DNA from: Enchytraeus crypticus
Lineage: Eukaryota; Annelida; Clitellata; Enchytraeida; Enchytraeidae
Assembly: GCA_905160935.1 (NCBI GenBank)
Contig: CAJHZI010000253.1
Span: 2,210,501 to 2,274,500, forward strand
Length of the DNA stretch: 64,000 bases
Direction: 5' to 3'
Positions within the stretch are counted from its first letter, which is position 1. Every line of letters starts with the position of its first letter. The translations under genes and the position numbers were made by a program. The notes under the pieces are model-generated. The model saw nothing but the letters and a program-made list of their open reading frames with translations. It was not told the DNA's origin and searched no databases. Below, in pieces: positions 1 to 9,861 of this stretch.

Positions 1-16
1 TATATATATATATATA
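1..16. repeat. (TA)n tract at window edge
   Basis: Simple dinucleotide repeat continuing off the left edge. Confidence 0.9.
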
Positions 17-305
17 ACATATCTGTATATATAGTATATAAAGATCTCAAAGTATAAGAGGAGTCAGCTAACCTGTATTATACGGTAGTTGTAGAATTGT
101 TGAAGAATCAGCAACTAATCTACTTAGTTCTCTTGCACTTCTCAGACGGGTTGCCTGACGCTGGACGACGCGCGCATTTATATATTAGCTCATACACGGA
201 TAGTCTCTTGCCACGAATGCATTCCGTGACAGCTATCCTAAGTGGCGTGTCTAGGTCATTTAGAGACGTGGGTCAGTAATTCCCGTAACTCAGAGAAGAG
301 ATAAG

Positions 306-441
306 TAGTGGACAATTGATTCCTTTGAGGAATATTAAAGTTTAGTAAGTTTTGTAATTTCTAAATTTTATATTGAAATAAAACTATCTTAAGGTTATTA
401 TATTGTGTGTTTTTCGCCTGGCTACGCTCGTGACACACGCA
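306..441 (+). repeat. Direct repeat, left copy (pair with 650-782)
   Basis: From TTGATTC through AAGTTTTGTAATTTCTAAAT to CGTGACACACG, this stretch recurs at 650-782 with scattered differences. The two flank a SINE-A. The arrangement could be a tandem duplication of about 340 bp. It is not an obvious LTR pair, because only a SINE lies between them. Confidence 0.75.
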
Positions 442-444
442 AGT

Positions 445-642
445 CTTCTTCTTCAGTGCACTGCCAAGTGGCAGGTTCAAGGTACATTTTCATACTCAAA
501 GTCTGTTTTCTCGCTCCATAAGAGCACTCCTTAGATCAACAAGTTAATCCCTTCACAAAGTCAAAGCCCAATCCATACCTTATGTAGCCTATAGCTTTGG
601 AAAATTATGGCTTCTGAGGTGGTTTCCCGTTGCCTTCCTCAC
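445..642 (-). repeat. SINE-A copy, head-truncated
   Basis: SINE-A is the most frequent repeat here. On its minus strand it reads AGTGCACTGCCAAGTGGCAG, then GGTACATATTCATACTC, TAGATCAACAAGTTAATCCC, CTTATGTAGCCTATAGCTTG, GGTGGTTTCCCGTTGCCTTC and a head ending in CCGGACACAACACGGG. This copy stops in the middle at GCCTTCCTCAC and lacks the head. Confidence 0.85.
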
Positions 643-649
643 AGGAATC

Positions 650-782
650 CGTTGATTCTTATAAGGAATAATAAACGTTAATAAGTTTTGTAATTTATAA
701 ATTTTACATTGAAATAAAACTATCTTAACGTTATTATAATGTGTGTGTTTTTCGCGTGGTTACGCACGTGACACACGGCAAG
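650..782 (+). repeat. Direct repeat, right copy (pair with 306-441)
   Basis: Second copy of the repeat described at 306-441, with AAGTTTTGTAATTTATAAAT and CACGTGACACACGGCAAG. Confidence 0.75.
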
Positions 783-1665
783 CACTGCTAATTTATCTTC
801 AATATCTTATAATTAATTAAATTTAAATTTATTAAATTAGATTAAACTTCACTGATGCTCTGATCAACTCAGTGCAGTCCGGCCCACTTTTTAATCAAGT
901 CTTTAACTGCGCTCGTGAATTGATCGTTTAGTTAAGTGTCCAGCTACCGATTATTATATGTAGAGTTCAAATCCAGAGCTACCTCTTCAATGATATTGAC
1001 CTCCATTCGATTAGACAAAAACGACGTTAGCCGCAGCAATACGATATGTTCTTTTTCAAGCGATTCCATTATTAAATGCCAGTCAGTGTATAACGATTTG
1101 TATGTTATATAATTATATATGGTTCTTTTAATTTCGAAATGTAAGTCTTGAAAATAGTTTTCCGTTGCTTACCGTTGACAAAATTACTCATCTTCGGAGA
1201 AATCTAGTATGTTCATAACTCAGTTGTGGAATGGAAATCATGTATTTGAAAACTACGTCATTGAAAATGACTCAAAAGTTTGACATTTTTTTTTTTTTTT
1301 GTTTTAAAAAGTTTGAATAGACTAAAAATGATTGAAAAGGACTCAGCTGGACGATGAAACCATAGAACCCCCATATCCTCTCCTGATGAGAGACCTGGAG
1401 ATGCTTTAGCACTCAGTGACGCAAACGATTTGACGACACCCACACGTGGTCACGCCATTGATCACACGAGCGTATTGGAGGTCAAAGAGGTGAACTTCTT
1501 TATCTGCTGGAAGAACTAAAATTAAATGGAAATCTTACTGGTCTGGTTTCTTATACGTCACCAAATCTCAATGCGAAATGGTAGGTTCAGAGTTCTGGAA
1601 ATTGTTTGTCTAAGGATAAAAAGGTAATTGAAAGAGAGAAGAATTAATGCGCTATTAAGACCTAT
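783..1665. other. No recognised feature
   Basis: AT-rich sequence with a T run near 1287-1301. Short open frames only, without domain resemblance. Confidence 0.6.
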
Positions 1666-1667
1666 AA

Positions 1668-1797
1668 TAGGGTATGTCGGTAAGATATCCGACCGCGGAT
1701 CAGTATGTGTGGGTTCAAATTCTGGACTCCCGTCACTGATAGCGCTTTCGAGAGATGAAACTGACGTTAAATCGGCTATACCTATAGCTTTAACAGA
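1668..1797 (+). repeat. SINE-C (tRNA-derived) copy
   Basis: SINE-C is about 130 bp: GGCTGGAGCCAGTGGCGAAG, TCGGTAAGATACTCGACCGC, GGATCAGTAGGTGCGGGGTT, CAAATCCTGGGCTCGCCCGT, CACTGACATCGCTTTCGAGT, GAGGAAACTGACGTTAACCT, TAGCTTTACCAGC. It has an A-box-like TGGCGAAGTCGG and a B-box GGTTCAAATCC, so it is tRNA-derived. This copy is 5'-truncated and diverged. Confidence 0.85.
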
Positions 1798-2177
1798 TCC
1801 GGTATGGCTCAATCCATAGTTCTAGGCTGTTCTTTTATCAGTTACACTAGCTAACTGCTTGGATTCAGGGTTAGGACTCTTCTTCGTTTCTACATATAGA
1901 ATAGTCTAATATTCACTGTGTCATTCTTCCATCAATTCTGTTTCTATCAGTTTCCCACCAACAACAAAGAACGGGTTGTAGCCTAAGGCGAATATGTGAA
2001 CAGTTCAATGTAGAACAGCGGAATGATTTGCAGCTCTACGCACAGGTTGCTCGCCGTTATCATATAGTGCTCGAAATGTTTAAAGTTGAAATTAAACAAA
2101 CAATATAGCTAATTAATTAATAATCGTGACACCGATAAATTTTAATTACGATCATCATGATCTTCTCCATGAAATTA

Positions 2178-2380
2178 TCGTCATCATCATCTTCCCTTGG
2201 ATCCCAGTTTGTCTTGGGTCGTGATTAGACAATTTTGTAATAACTTCTGGAGCCTAGGTGTTCATCAACCGAATGGAATGCCTTATCTAACGTTGGTTAG
2301 AATTTTAGTACTTTGTCGCTTTTACTACACATGCAGTCCACGGTTGGTCTATTCTTCAGCATCTCGGATAAAACACGGGT
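2178..2380 (-). repeat. SINE-B (short form) copy
   Basis: SINE-B shares its first 75 bp with SINE-A (CCCGTGTTGTGTCCGGGTTG, GAAGAATAGACCAACCG) but continues GCACTAAGATCC..ACCAACGTCAGAAAGG, GGTGAGCGCCTAGGCTCCAG, AAATTGCTACAAAA. It ends CCCTAGTTAAACTGGGATTC, AAGGGAAGATGATGATG. This copy lacks the 85-bp segment seen in the long form. Confidence 0.85.
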
Positions 2381-2675
2381 AGATCAATCAGTTACTTACT
2401 TTCAATCACTTTTTATAATTGTATTTAGCTTAAAATTCTGAACAATTTTCTTCCTTCCTTATGATCGATGCTAGATATGATATTGTCGTTTGTGTCAATA
2501 GCTTGTGCCGATCTTCAGCTAGAGACATGGGCACAGGATCCAACTGATAAAATATCAACCCCCACTTATACTGAGCAAGTCTCAAAAGGTTTATTGCTTA
2601 TATTAAATTCTAAGCATTGACATATTTATTTACTGCAAATTTGCATATTTATACATCTAAATTTCTCAGAGTTAG

Positions 2676-3494
2676 TGTCAGGGAATTATGCCCTGATATT
2701 TTGTATAGTAAGATTACTTATATTATTTATATATATCGAAAGTTATCTAATATTATTTTGATTGATTTTAGTATTTTTATTATTAAGGAGTTTAGAAGGT
2801 AGTTAAGCTTATGACGTCACGAGAGTGGGCGGAGCTAGAGAGGGTTTTTGTTTAGAGAAGAGGAAGGTGAAGGTCACGAGAGGGAGTGGTAGATGCTATT
2901 CCACGTGTGAGTTTGGATTGAGGATTAGAAGGATCGAAAGAATTAGACTGTTACAGAACAGTGTTGGATAATCCTTAGGTGATATCCAAGAGTTGATCAA
3001 TAGTTGATAAAAGGAAAGAGGCCCCGAAGTACGATTAAAGTAAGCGCAGTTATTAAGGAATTATCAGTTAGCATTTCCATAGTGGAATTTAGGTTTGGAC
3101 GCGTTAATTAGATAGAGCTAGGTATTGTAGCTACGTTGATCTTATACCATATAAAGTCGTTTTAGTGTTTGAGTTAAACGTGTATCTGAATAATTCAGAT
3201 TCATCATAAGGACTGTCAATTAAAACTTAGGCCTACTTAACTTTTTGTTGATGTTGTCTATTTGGATATTGCTTTATTTTCTTGATCTGTATTAAATTCG
3301 CGTTTTAGTTTACATTAAAATAATTAAATATTAAATATTGTAGTCTGTCAGTTACTCCGTAGAAGATCGGGGTCTTTAGATTAGTGTAGTTTAATTACGA
3401 GGTCAGATGCAAAATCCATTGAAGTAGGACACTAAAGGATTAAGCGTCTGTTTCAGGTGAGGTTAGCCTTGTTGAGGTAGAACACCACCTGACA
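2676..3494. mobile_element. Solo LTR of an LTR retrotransposon (fossil)
   Basis: The stretch starts TGTCAGG and ends CCTGACA, with a 5-bp direct repeat GTTAG on both sides (2671-2675 and 3495-3499). Length 819 bp, no internal coding region, so it is a solo LTR. The 5-bp duplication and TG..CA ends suit Ty3/Gypsy or BEL/Pao; family not resolved. An 8-base CRE-like palindrome TGACGTCA (2812-2819) and a GC box follow its first 140 bp. The intact target duplication suggests moderate age. Confidence 0.85.
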
Positions 3495-3520
3495 GTTAGC
3501 TATCTCTATATAAGCATCTC

Positions 3521-3799
3521 AAATGTTCTGCCATATGGCAGGTCCAAAATACATATTCCTCCTTAAATCTGCTTTCACACACATCCCATAAAGAGCACTC
3601 TATCGAATTACGAGTAATTCCTTTCGTGAAAGGCTATACATTACCCACACATTAATGTAGCCTGTAGCTTGGAATAATAAGACTTCTGATTTAATTCCTT
3701 TTATTTTAATTCCTTCCTCATTTAATTCTTAGTGCCTCTAACAACACGTGAAATTTTGCGGTTGCTCTATTCTTTAATGGCCTGAACACTACACGGGTG
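3521..3799 (-). repeat. SINE-A copy, old
   Basis: Full-length but diverged. It begins GTTCTGCCATATGGCAGGTC, passes TGTAGCCTGTAGCTTGG and ends ACACTACACGGG at the head. It begins about 20 bp after the right target duplication of the solo LTR. Confidence 0.8.
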
Positions 3800-5137
3800 A
3801 ACATTTGACATATATTAGGAATTCAATCCATATGTATTTGGGCAAAGCATGAGAGGATTAATTTAACTTTTGACCGAGTTCGCAGCAAGTAGGCGCACTT
3901 TAAACCTGAAGAGGGCTCTTTGCATAGTTTAATATTTCAGTTTAAATCTTTAAATAGATTCCCCGCGTCACTATAGGCCGTAAATGCATCAAATGCAGAT
4001 TTTCGAAAGCTATCTGCAAACAAGATAAAATGATAATATTTGATGCATCTACAAAATATTCTTTAATGTCGTGACTTTAATGCCAATATACGATCACCAC
4101 TGCAATTTTCTGTTAAGTCTGAGTACAATTTTTATAGGCAAAGTTTACATTGACGTAAAGATATTGCACATTTTAAATCAGTCTTTGAGCAAAATTTCCT
4201 ACTTTTACTTAAGATCTTTATTTGTTCTTTAAAATTGGTGATTATAAATTATTAGGCCAATATATTATTCCTAACTAAATTTCACCAGTCTACTGCATGT
4301 GCATGACTATTGTATTGTTCAAGAAGAGCTTGGCGCCTAACATTTTGATACTAAATGTAAGAAATTTCATGAATATTCATACTTCATGAATATTCATATC
4401 GCATGAATGTTCATACTGCATGAATGAGTTGGTCTTGATATAGGCTATTCAGCAAACAAATTGTATCTATAAATATATAATTATTAATATAGAACTTAGT
4501 ATGCATCAACAAAATAATTCACATTCCACTTGTGCACTTCTTATGCTTTAACATTTTCTTAGAAGTACGACAGACTGAACGCAGCTTTTAACATTCTGAA
4601 CCTTTTTAGCGTACAACCTTCCTTCTAGTCATCGTTCTCAGCTTTCCAATTAGTCTAGCAATTTCAACAGTAACATTTTTACTTCCTTCCGGACCATTTA
4701 GAGAAAGGAATTGAACTGATCGCCAAATGATATTGACTTAGATGTCCAAGTCAAGAACTAGTAGCGCTCGATGGTGAAGGGTTGAGCCAACAATACTCCT
4801 GCAATCACTCCGCATCTACCGTCACTCTCAATCTCTCTACTTCGTCACAGAACCATGCTGGAATGAAAACCCTTCCATTTTAAATTAATTTTATTCTAGC
4901 TTACGACGACGTCAGAATTGCAGTCTACCCCAAACTATTATTTTTAGTACAAAGTACAGTACATTTAGTACATTTTAGTACAATTGGTATCCATTTATGT
5001 ACCGGTTGGATGGTCGAGTAGAATCATGCTTGCCTGACAAGCAGTGGGTCATCTGTTTAAATCTCAGCCGAACCGCCTATGAAAGTTTTCTTGTGATAGG
5101 TAATTTTTACGGCTAATTTTGACAAATACAGGTCTTT
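3800..5137. other. Mostly no recognised feature
   Basis: No gene. Contains an 18-bp tandem repeat TTCATGAATATTCATACT (about 4369-4426, four imperfect copies) and a short trinucleotide-like GTACA phrase near 4950-4980. Confidence 0.6.
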
Positions 5138-5405
5138 AGTGTTCTTTCTGTGGCAGGTCATATAAAAATTACATATTTCTACTCACCTTCTGTCTTTGCT
5201 TTTCATAAAGAGCACTCCATCAATTAAAGAGTTTATTCCTTCACAAAGATAATGCTTTCACAAAACGTAATATAGCTATATAGTTTGGGATTAAGATGGC
5301 TTCTGAGGTGTTTTCCTGATCCTTTCCTCATTCCTTGTTCAGTTGCCCTTACGACACATGCAGTTTACGGCTGGTCGTTTCTTACGTTCACCGGACACAG
5401 CACAT
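5138..5405 (-). repeat. SINE-A copy, old
   Basis: Diverged full-length copy: tail GTTCTTTCTGTGGCAGGTC, mid-part AAAGAGCACTCCATCAATTA, head CACCGGACACAGCACA. Confidence 0.8.
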
Positions 5406-6030
5406 AAACATGTAAAGTTCGAAATATACATAAATTTATTTAAATAGGTCAGTGGGTGGAGAAGACGGTAAACACATGAAACTTGAAATGATTCTGGGAT
5501 TACAGGTATTTAGAATTTAATGAATAAAAGATCAATGGATTCGATTCCAGGCCGAATTGATCACAACGATATCCGGTGTGCACTGAACTGACAACAATGG
5601 AAATTGACTAAACTGCGTAACGAGCTTAAAGTGCTAGATATCAATCAATATATTCATTTCACTGTGATATTTGTAGAGATTAATGCTTACTTGAAATAAA
5701 AATTTTGATTTGACTGCTAGTAATGCGTTGCATACAGTATAAGACAGAACCATATAAAGTATTGCCATAATACGATCATAAAGCTAAAGTGAAACATGTC
5801 ACAATAACTATCGTTAGAAATATAGGTTTTCTTCATGTAAAGTGTGAAGCGGTAAAGCTCTCTAACTTATATCACTTCATTCCATTGGCTGTAGCCATTC
5901 TATGCTCGAATATCTGACGGATATTACATGGCAATTTGCGCCTTGAACCCTGCCCTCTATCTTAGCGCAGTATTCATTGGTATACAGAGTACAACAAAAA
6001 CTAATTTTGTAAAAATTCACAATTTAAATA
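5406..6030. other. No recognised feature
   Basis: AT-rich, no open frame of note, no known repeat recognised. Confidence 0.6.
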
Positions 6031-6049
6031 AAGACATATATATATATAT

Positions 6050-6105
<56 letters not shown>

Positions 6106-6134
6106 CATATATATATATATACATATATATATAC

Positions 6135-6179
<45 letters not shown>

Positions 6180-6187
6180 TATATTTT

Positions 6188-6243
<56 letters not shown>
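6031..6243. repeat. Long (AT)n microsatellite
   Basis: Alternating AT with ACAT interruptions over about 210 bp. It generates spurious Tyr/Ile open frames on the minus strand. Confidence 0.95.
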
Positions 6244-6337
6244 CTATATTTGTGTGTATAATTATGTGTGTGTACAAATTGTACATGTATATATGCGTGA
6301 GTATGTGTGTGATTGTGTGTATATGTGTGTAAATACA

Positions 6338-6610
6338 CTCTCTCTAGTGTTCAACCAAGTAGCAGGTCCAGTGCACATATTCATACTCAGAGTCTGTTTT
6401 AAACTCATCTATAGAGCACTCCATAGATCATCACGTTACTCATTTCACAAATATCTATGAATTGCCAATACCTTATGTAGCCCATAGCTTGGGAAAAATA
6501 AGACTTTTGGAGTGGTTTCTCGTTGCTTTCCGCAGTTCTTTCTTAATCGCCACTTACGACACATGCAGTTAATGGTTGATCTATTATTCAATGCCCCGTA
6601 CACAAAACGG
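6338..6610 (-). repeat. SINE-A copy
   Basis: Full-length: CTCTCTCTAGTGTTCAACCA at the tail side, CTTATGTAGCCCATAGCTTG in the middle, head CCCCGTACACAAAACGG. Confidence 0.85.
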
Positions 6611-7215
6611 AAATTCTTAAATGTATAAATTGGCTACAAATACGAACGAATACTACGACTGCATGAGCATACTCTCTGAATACCTCTTCTTTCATGCACA
6701 GAATTGACCGACTCAAGAGAAACGGCAAATGCCTTTTCTCACCTCCATCAAATATTAGCTATAAAAAACCTTTTGCTAACACTTGGCCACCTGTCCCTTC
6801 CATTGACTCAGTACTTCGTTTCCTTCGCCTCTCGCCAACTAAAATAATCCTGATCAACCACCGTCAGATGGATTGAACGTGTAATTAAGTGGCGCTTCAT
6901 CGAGCCTCTGCAGCAAAATCATTTCTTTGGAATTTTTAAACTTATTTTTGCATAAAATATATAACTCTCAGTGTCTACATGGCTAATGCTTATCTTCGAA
7001 AGGTTTTTACCATTTTCATTGGCTATCTATTTCTTGCATGGCCTGGGAGTAAAGTACATTGAAGTCTGCTAAGTAGATTATACATGTATACAACTTCGAT
7101 AGTTTGACTGAATCTCATACTATTTTTGCGAATAACAAATATACTATTCGATTAATAGGTTATAAGGGAAGATGTCAAAGTATGAAAGAACATACACAAT
7201 TTTTGAAGTCTTTGT
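6611..7215. other. No recognised feature
   Basis: Two short open frames (6694-6876, 7104-7313) without recognisable domains; the second runs into the (CT)n tract. Confidence 0.6.
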
Positions 7216-7218
7216 ATA

Positions 7219-7219
<1 letters not shown>

Positions 7220-7310
<91 letters not shown>
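7220..7310. repeat. (CT)n microsatellite
   Basis: About 90 bp of CT with CTTT interruptions. No SINE-A body follows here, unlike most (CT)n tracts in the window. Confidence 0.95.
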
Positions 7311-7311
<1 letters not shown>

Positions 7312-7397
7312 AACTCTAATTTGTTCGTAAAAACTATTAAACACAGTAACTGTTACTAGTGAACATGACTAATCGACGCAATGGATAGACTGATCTA

Positions 7398-8680
7398 CCT
7401 CAAGTCTGGTATTCCATAGTATAGAATAGTATGCAGCGTATTGGAATGTCATAGCATATAGCATTGTATGCAGCGTAATGTTTTTACATACTATATAATG
7501 GTATGTAGTGTAATAGTATTCCATAGCTTGCCATTGTATGCAGCGGAAAGATATGCCAAAGTATAGAATAGTTAGCAGCGGAAAGGTACGCCACTGGATT
7601 GCACAGTATGCAGCGGAATGATATGCCATAGCGTAGCATGTATACATAACACTATAAATCATTATAACATACCATTAAGCTCAAACTACGCTATGCTATG
7701 GAATTCCATTCAGATTATGCAGCATATTATGCTAGGCTATAGTATACCTTTCCGCTGCATACTATGCCATACCGTAGCAAACATTCCATTTTATAATATG
7801 ATACGCTGTGACAAACCATTCCTCTGCTATTGTGCCACAGTATGGCATACCGTACCATTATTCTGCATACTATGCTACCATTACGTACCTCTGCATACTA
7901 TACTACACTGTGGTATTCCGCATCACTGCATACTATGCTACACAATGGTATTCCGCATCACTGCATACTATGCTACACAATGGCATTCGGTACCACTGAA
8001 TACTATGCTACACAATGGCAGTTCGTACCACTGCATACTATGCTACACTGTGGCATTCCGTACCGCTGCATACAATACTACATTATGTTATTCCGTACCG
8101 CTGCATACTATGCTACACTATGAAATTCAGTACCGCTGCATATTATGCAACACTATGGCTTCCGTACCACTGTATACTATGCTACACTATGGCATTCCGC
8201 ACCTCTGTATTACTATGCTACACTATGGCATTCCGTACAACTGCATACTATGCTACTCTATGATATTCCGCACCACTTCCTACTGTGTTAAACTATGATA
8301 TACCATTCCTCTTCAAACTGTGGCATACCATTCCGCTGCTTACTACGCTATAATATGGTCACTCCTGGGAATATTCCATATTTTAGCATATTAAACAGCG
8401 GAATGGCATACCGTGTGATAGCATAGTTTGCAGCGGAAAAGTATGCCATGGTGTAGCACGGTATGCAGCGGAATAGTATGCCATAACATAGCATATTATA
8501 CATACAGTACCACTACGACATACCATTCCGCTGCCTATAATATGCTATGCTATAGCATTCCATTCAGATTTTGCTGCATACTATGCTAGGCTATAGCATA
8601 GATTTCCGCTGCATACTATACTAACCTATGGCATATCATTCCACTGCTTATTATGACATACCATACCGGGATTTCCTAGT
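7398..8680. repeat. 35-bp satellite block with alternating orientation
   Basis: Unit about CTGCATACTATGCTACACTA + TGGCATTCCGTACCG (35 bp). About 7398-7660 and 8385-8500 carry it in reverse; about 7676-8360 and 8505-8680 carry it forward. The forward block has some 18 units and gives a 226-codon chance frame (7618-8298) because 35 bp cycles all frames. Opposed blocks could fold into large cruciforms. Confidence 0.9.
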
Positions 8681-8699
8681 TTCTTGCTTAGTCGCCTCC

Positions 8700-9515
8700 T
8701 ACGACTTGTATTCTATACGGGTAGTCTATTTTGTAGTGGCCCAGATACAATACAGTTAATACATGCATATAGGCTATATAATAGAATAAAGAACAATATG
8801 TTTCTAATATCAAGTTTATTATGATATGCGATAGGCCTATTTATTATAGAATTTTTGCGATCAGAAAAATGAAATATTAATAAATAATATAAAATAGATA
8901 CGATCAAAGGATCTATACGTCTTTGGTTTTATTTTATAAATTCTTTCAGCTTTGTAGATATATCTAAGTCTAATATTGTGCATTTGTAATGCTATCTTGC
9001 GAATCAAAAGCTAAAAGAAATTACAATTTACGGCGCTATCTTGTGAATGAAAACTCAATAAAAATTAAAGTAGCTGTTGCTGTTGTGGTCTTGTGATTGT
9101 ATTATTGCTGCAGAAGAACTCTAAATAGCCTCATCGTTATTCCATGTAATATTTAAGTTTTATTTTCTGGGGACCGCTCTGTGATGTCATATTACCAACT
9201 TCATGTTATGCATAATTTTGTGTTACAAAAACATTTCGGTACTATTTTTTAACTCAAAAATATGTCACAGCTCTAATCGCAGTGGAATCGTGAACTACAT
9301 AGTGCTCTTGAAAACCCGATGAGACGTAGGACAAGTCGTTATAGTAGGTGAACAGGCGCTCCCAGGAGGCATGTCTCTAATAAGATAGTTATTTTAAATG
9401 ATACGCCCTCCGAGAGGCCATTGTGAGCCCTTACGTTATTTATTTATCGATCTATAGCCAAACACGTAAAAACAACTTAGAACTAATATTTATTAGGACG
9501 CGACTCTTCAATATG
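8700..9515. other. No recognised feature
   Basis: A worn SINE-A head remnant is possible at 8680-8740 (GCTTAGTCGCCTCCTACGAC). The remainder shows nothing recognisable. Confidence 0.5.
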
Positions 9516-9517
9516 TC

Positions 9518-9534
9518 TATCTCCTCTCTCTCTT

Positions 9535-9573
<39 letters not shown>

Positions 9574-9768
9574 AGTGCACTGCCAAGTGGCAGGTTCAAG
9601 GTATATATTCATAATCGAAATCTGCTTTCTCGCTCCACAAGAGCACTCCTTAGATCAAAAAGTTAATCCCTTCACAAAGTCTAAGCCTTATATACTCTAT
9701 ATACCATTTGTAGCCTATAGCTTGGGAAAAGTATGGCTTCTAGGGTGGTTTCCCGTTGCCTTCCTCAA
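9518..9768 (-). repeat. SINE-A copy with (CT)n tail, head-truncated
   Basis: (CT)n from 9518 to 9571, then TTCAGTGCACTGCCAAGTGG and the body to GTTGCCTTCCTCA. Very close to the copies at 445 and 18221, which stop at the same point, suggesting a headless subfamily. Confidence 0.9.
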
Positions 9769-9861
9769 TATATCTATATACCTAAATAAAAGCTGTAGTT
9801 ATCCTCATCAATTTTTCTTGAATGTCTCAACGGCTCAGCTTGTAAGCGCGTTAGGCAGCAG

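Noticed and set aside
306-782. Short LTR retrotransposon with two LTRs
   Set aside because: The space between the repeats holds only a SINE-A. No primer-binding site, polypurine tract or TG..CA pair with target duplication was found.
6017-6338. Tyr/Ile-rich minus-strand frames
   Set aside because: Translation of an (AT)n microsatellite.
7618-8298. 226-codon open frame
   Set aside because: Made entirely of a 35-bp satellite that cycles all three frames; no initiation context or homology.
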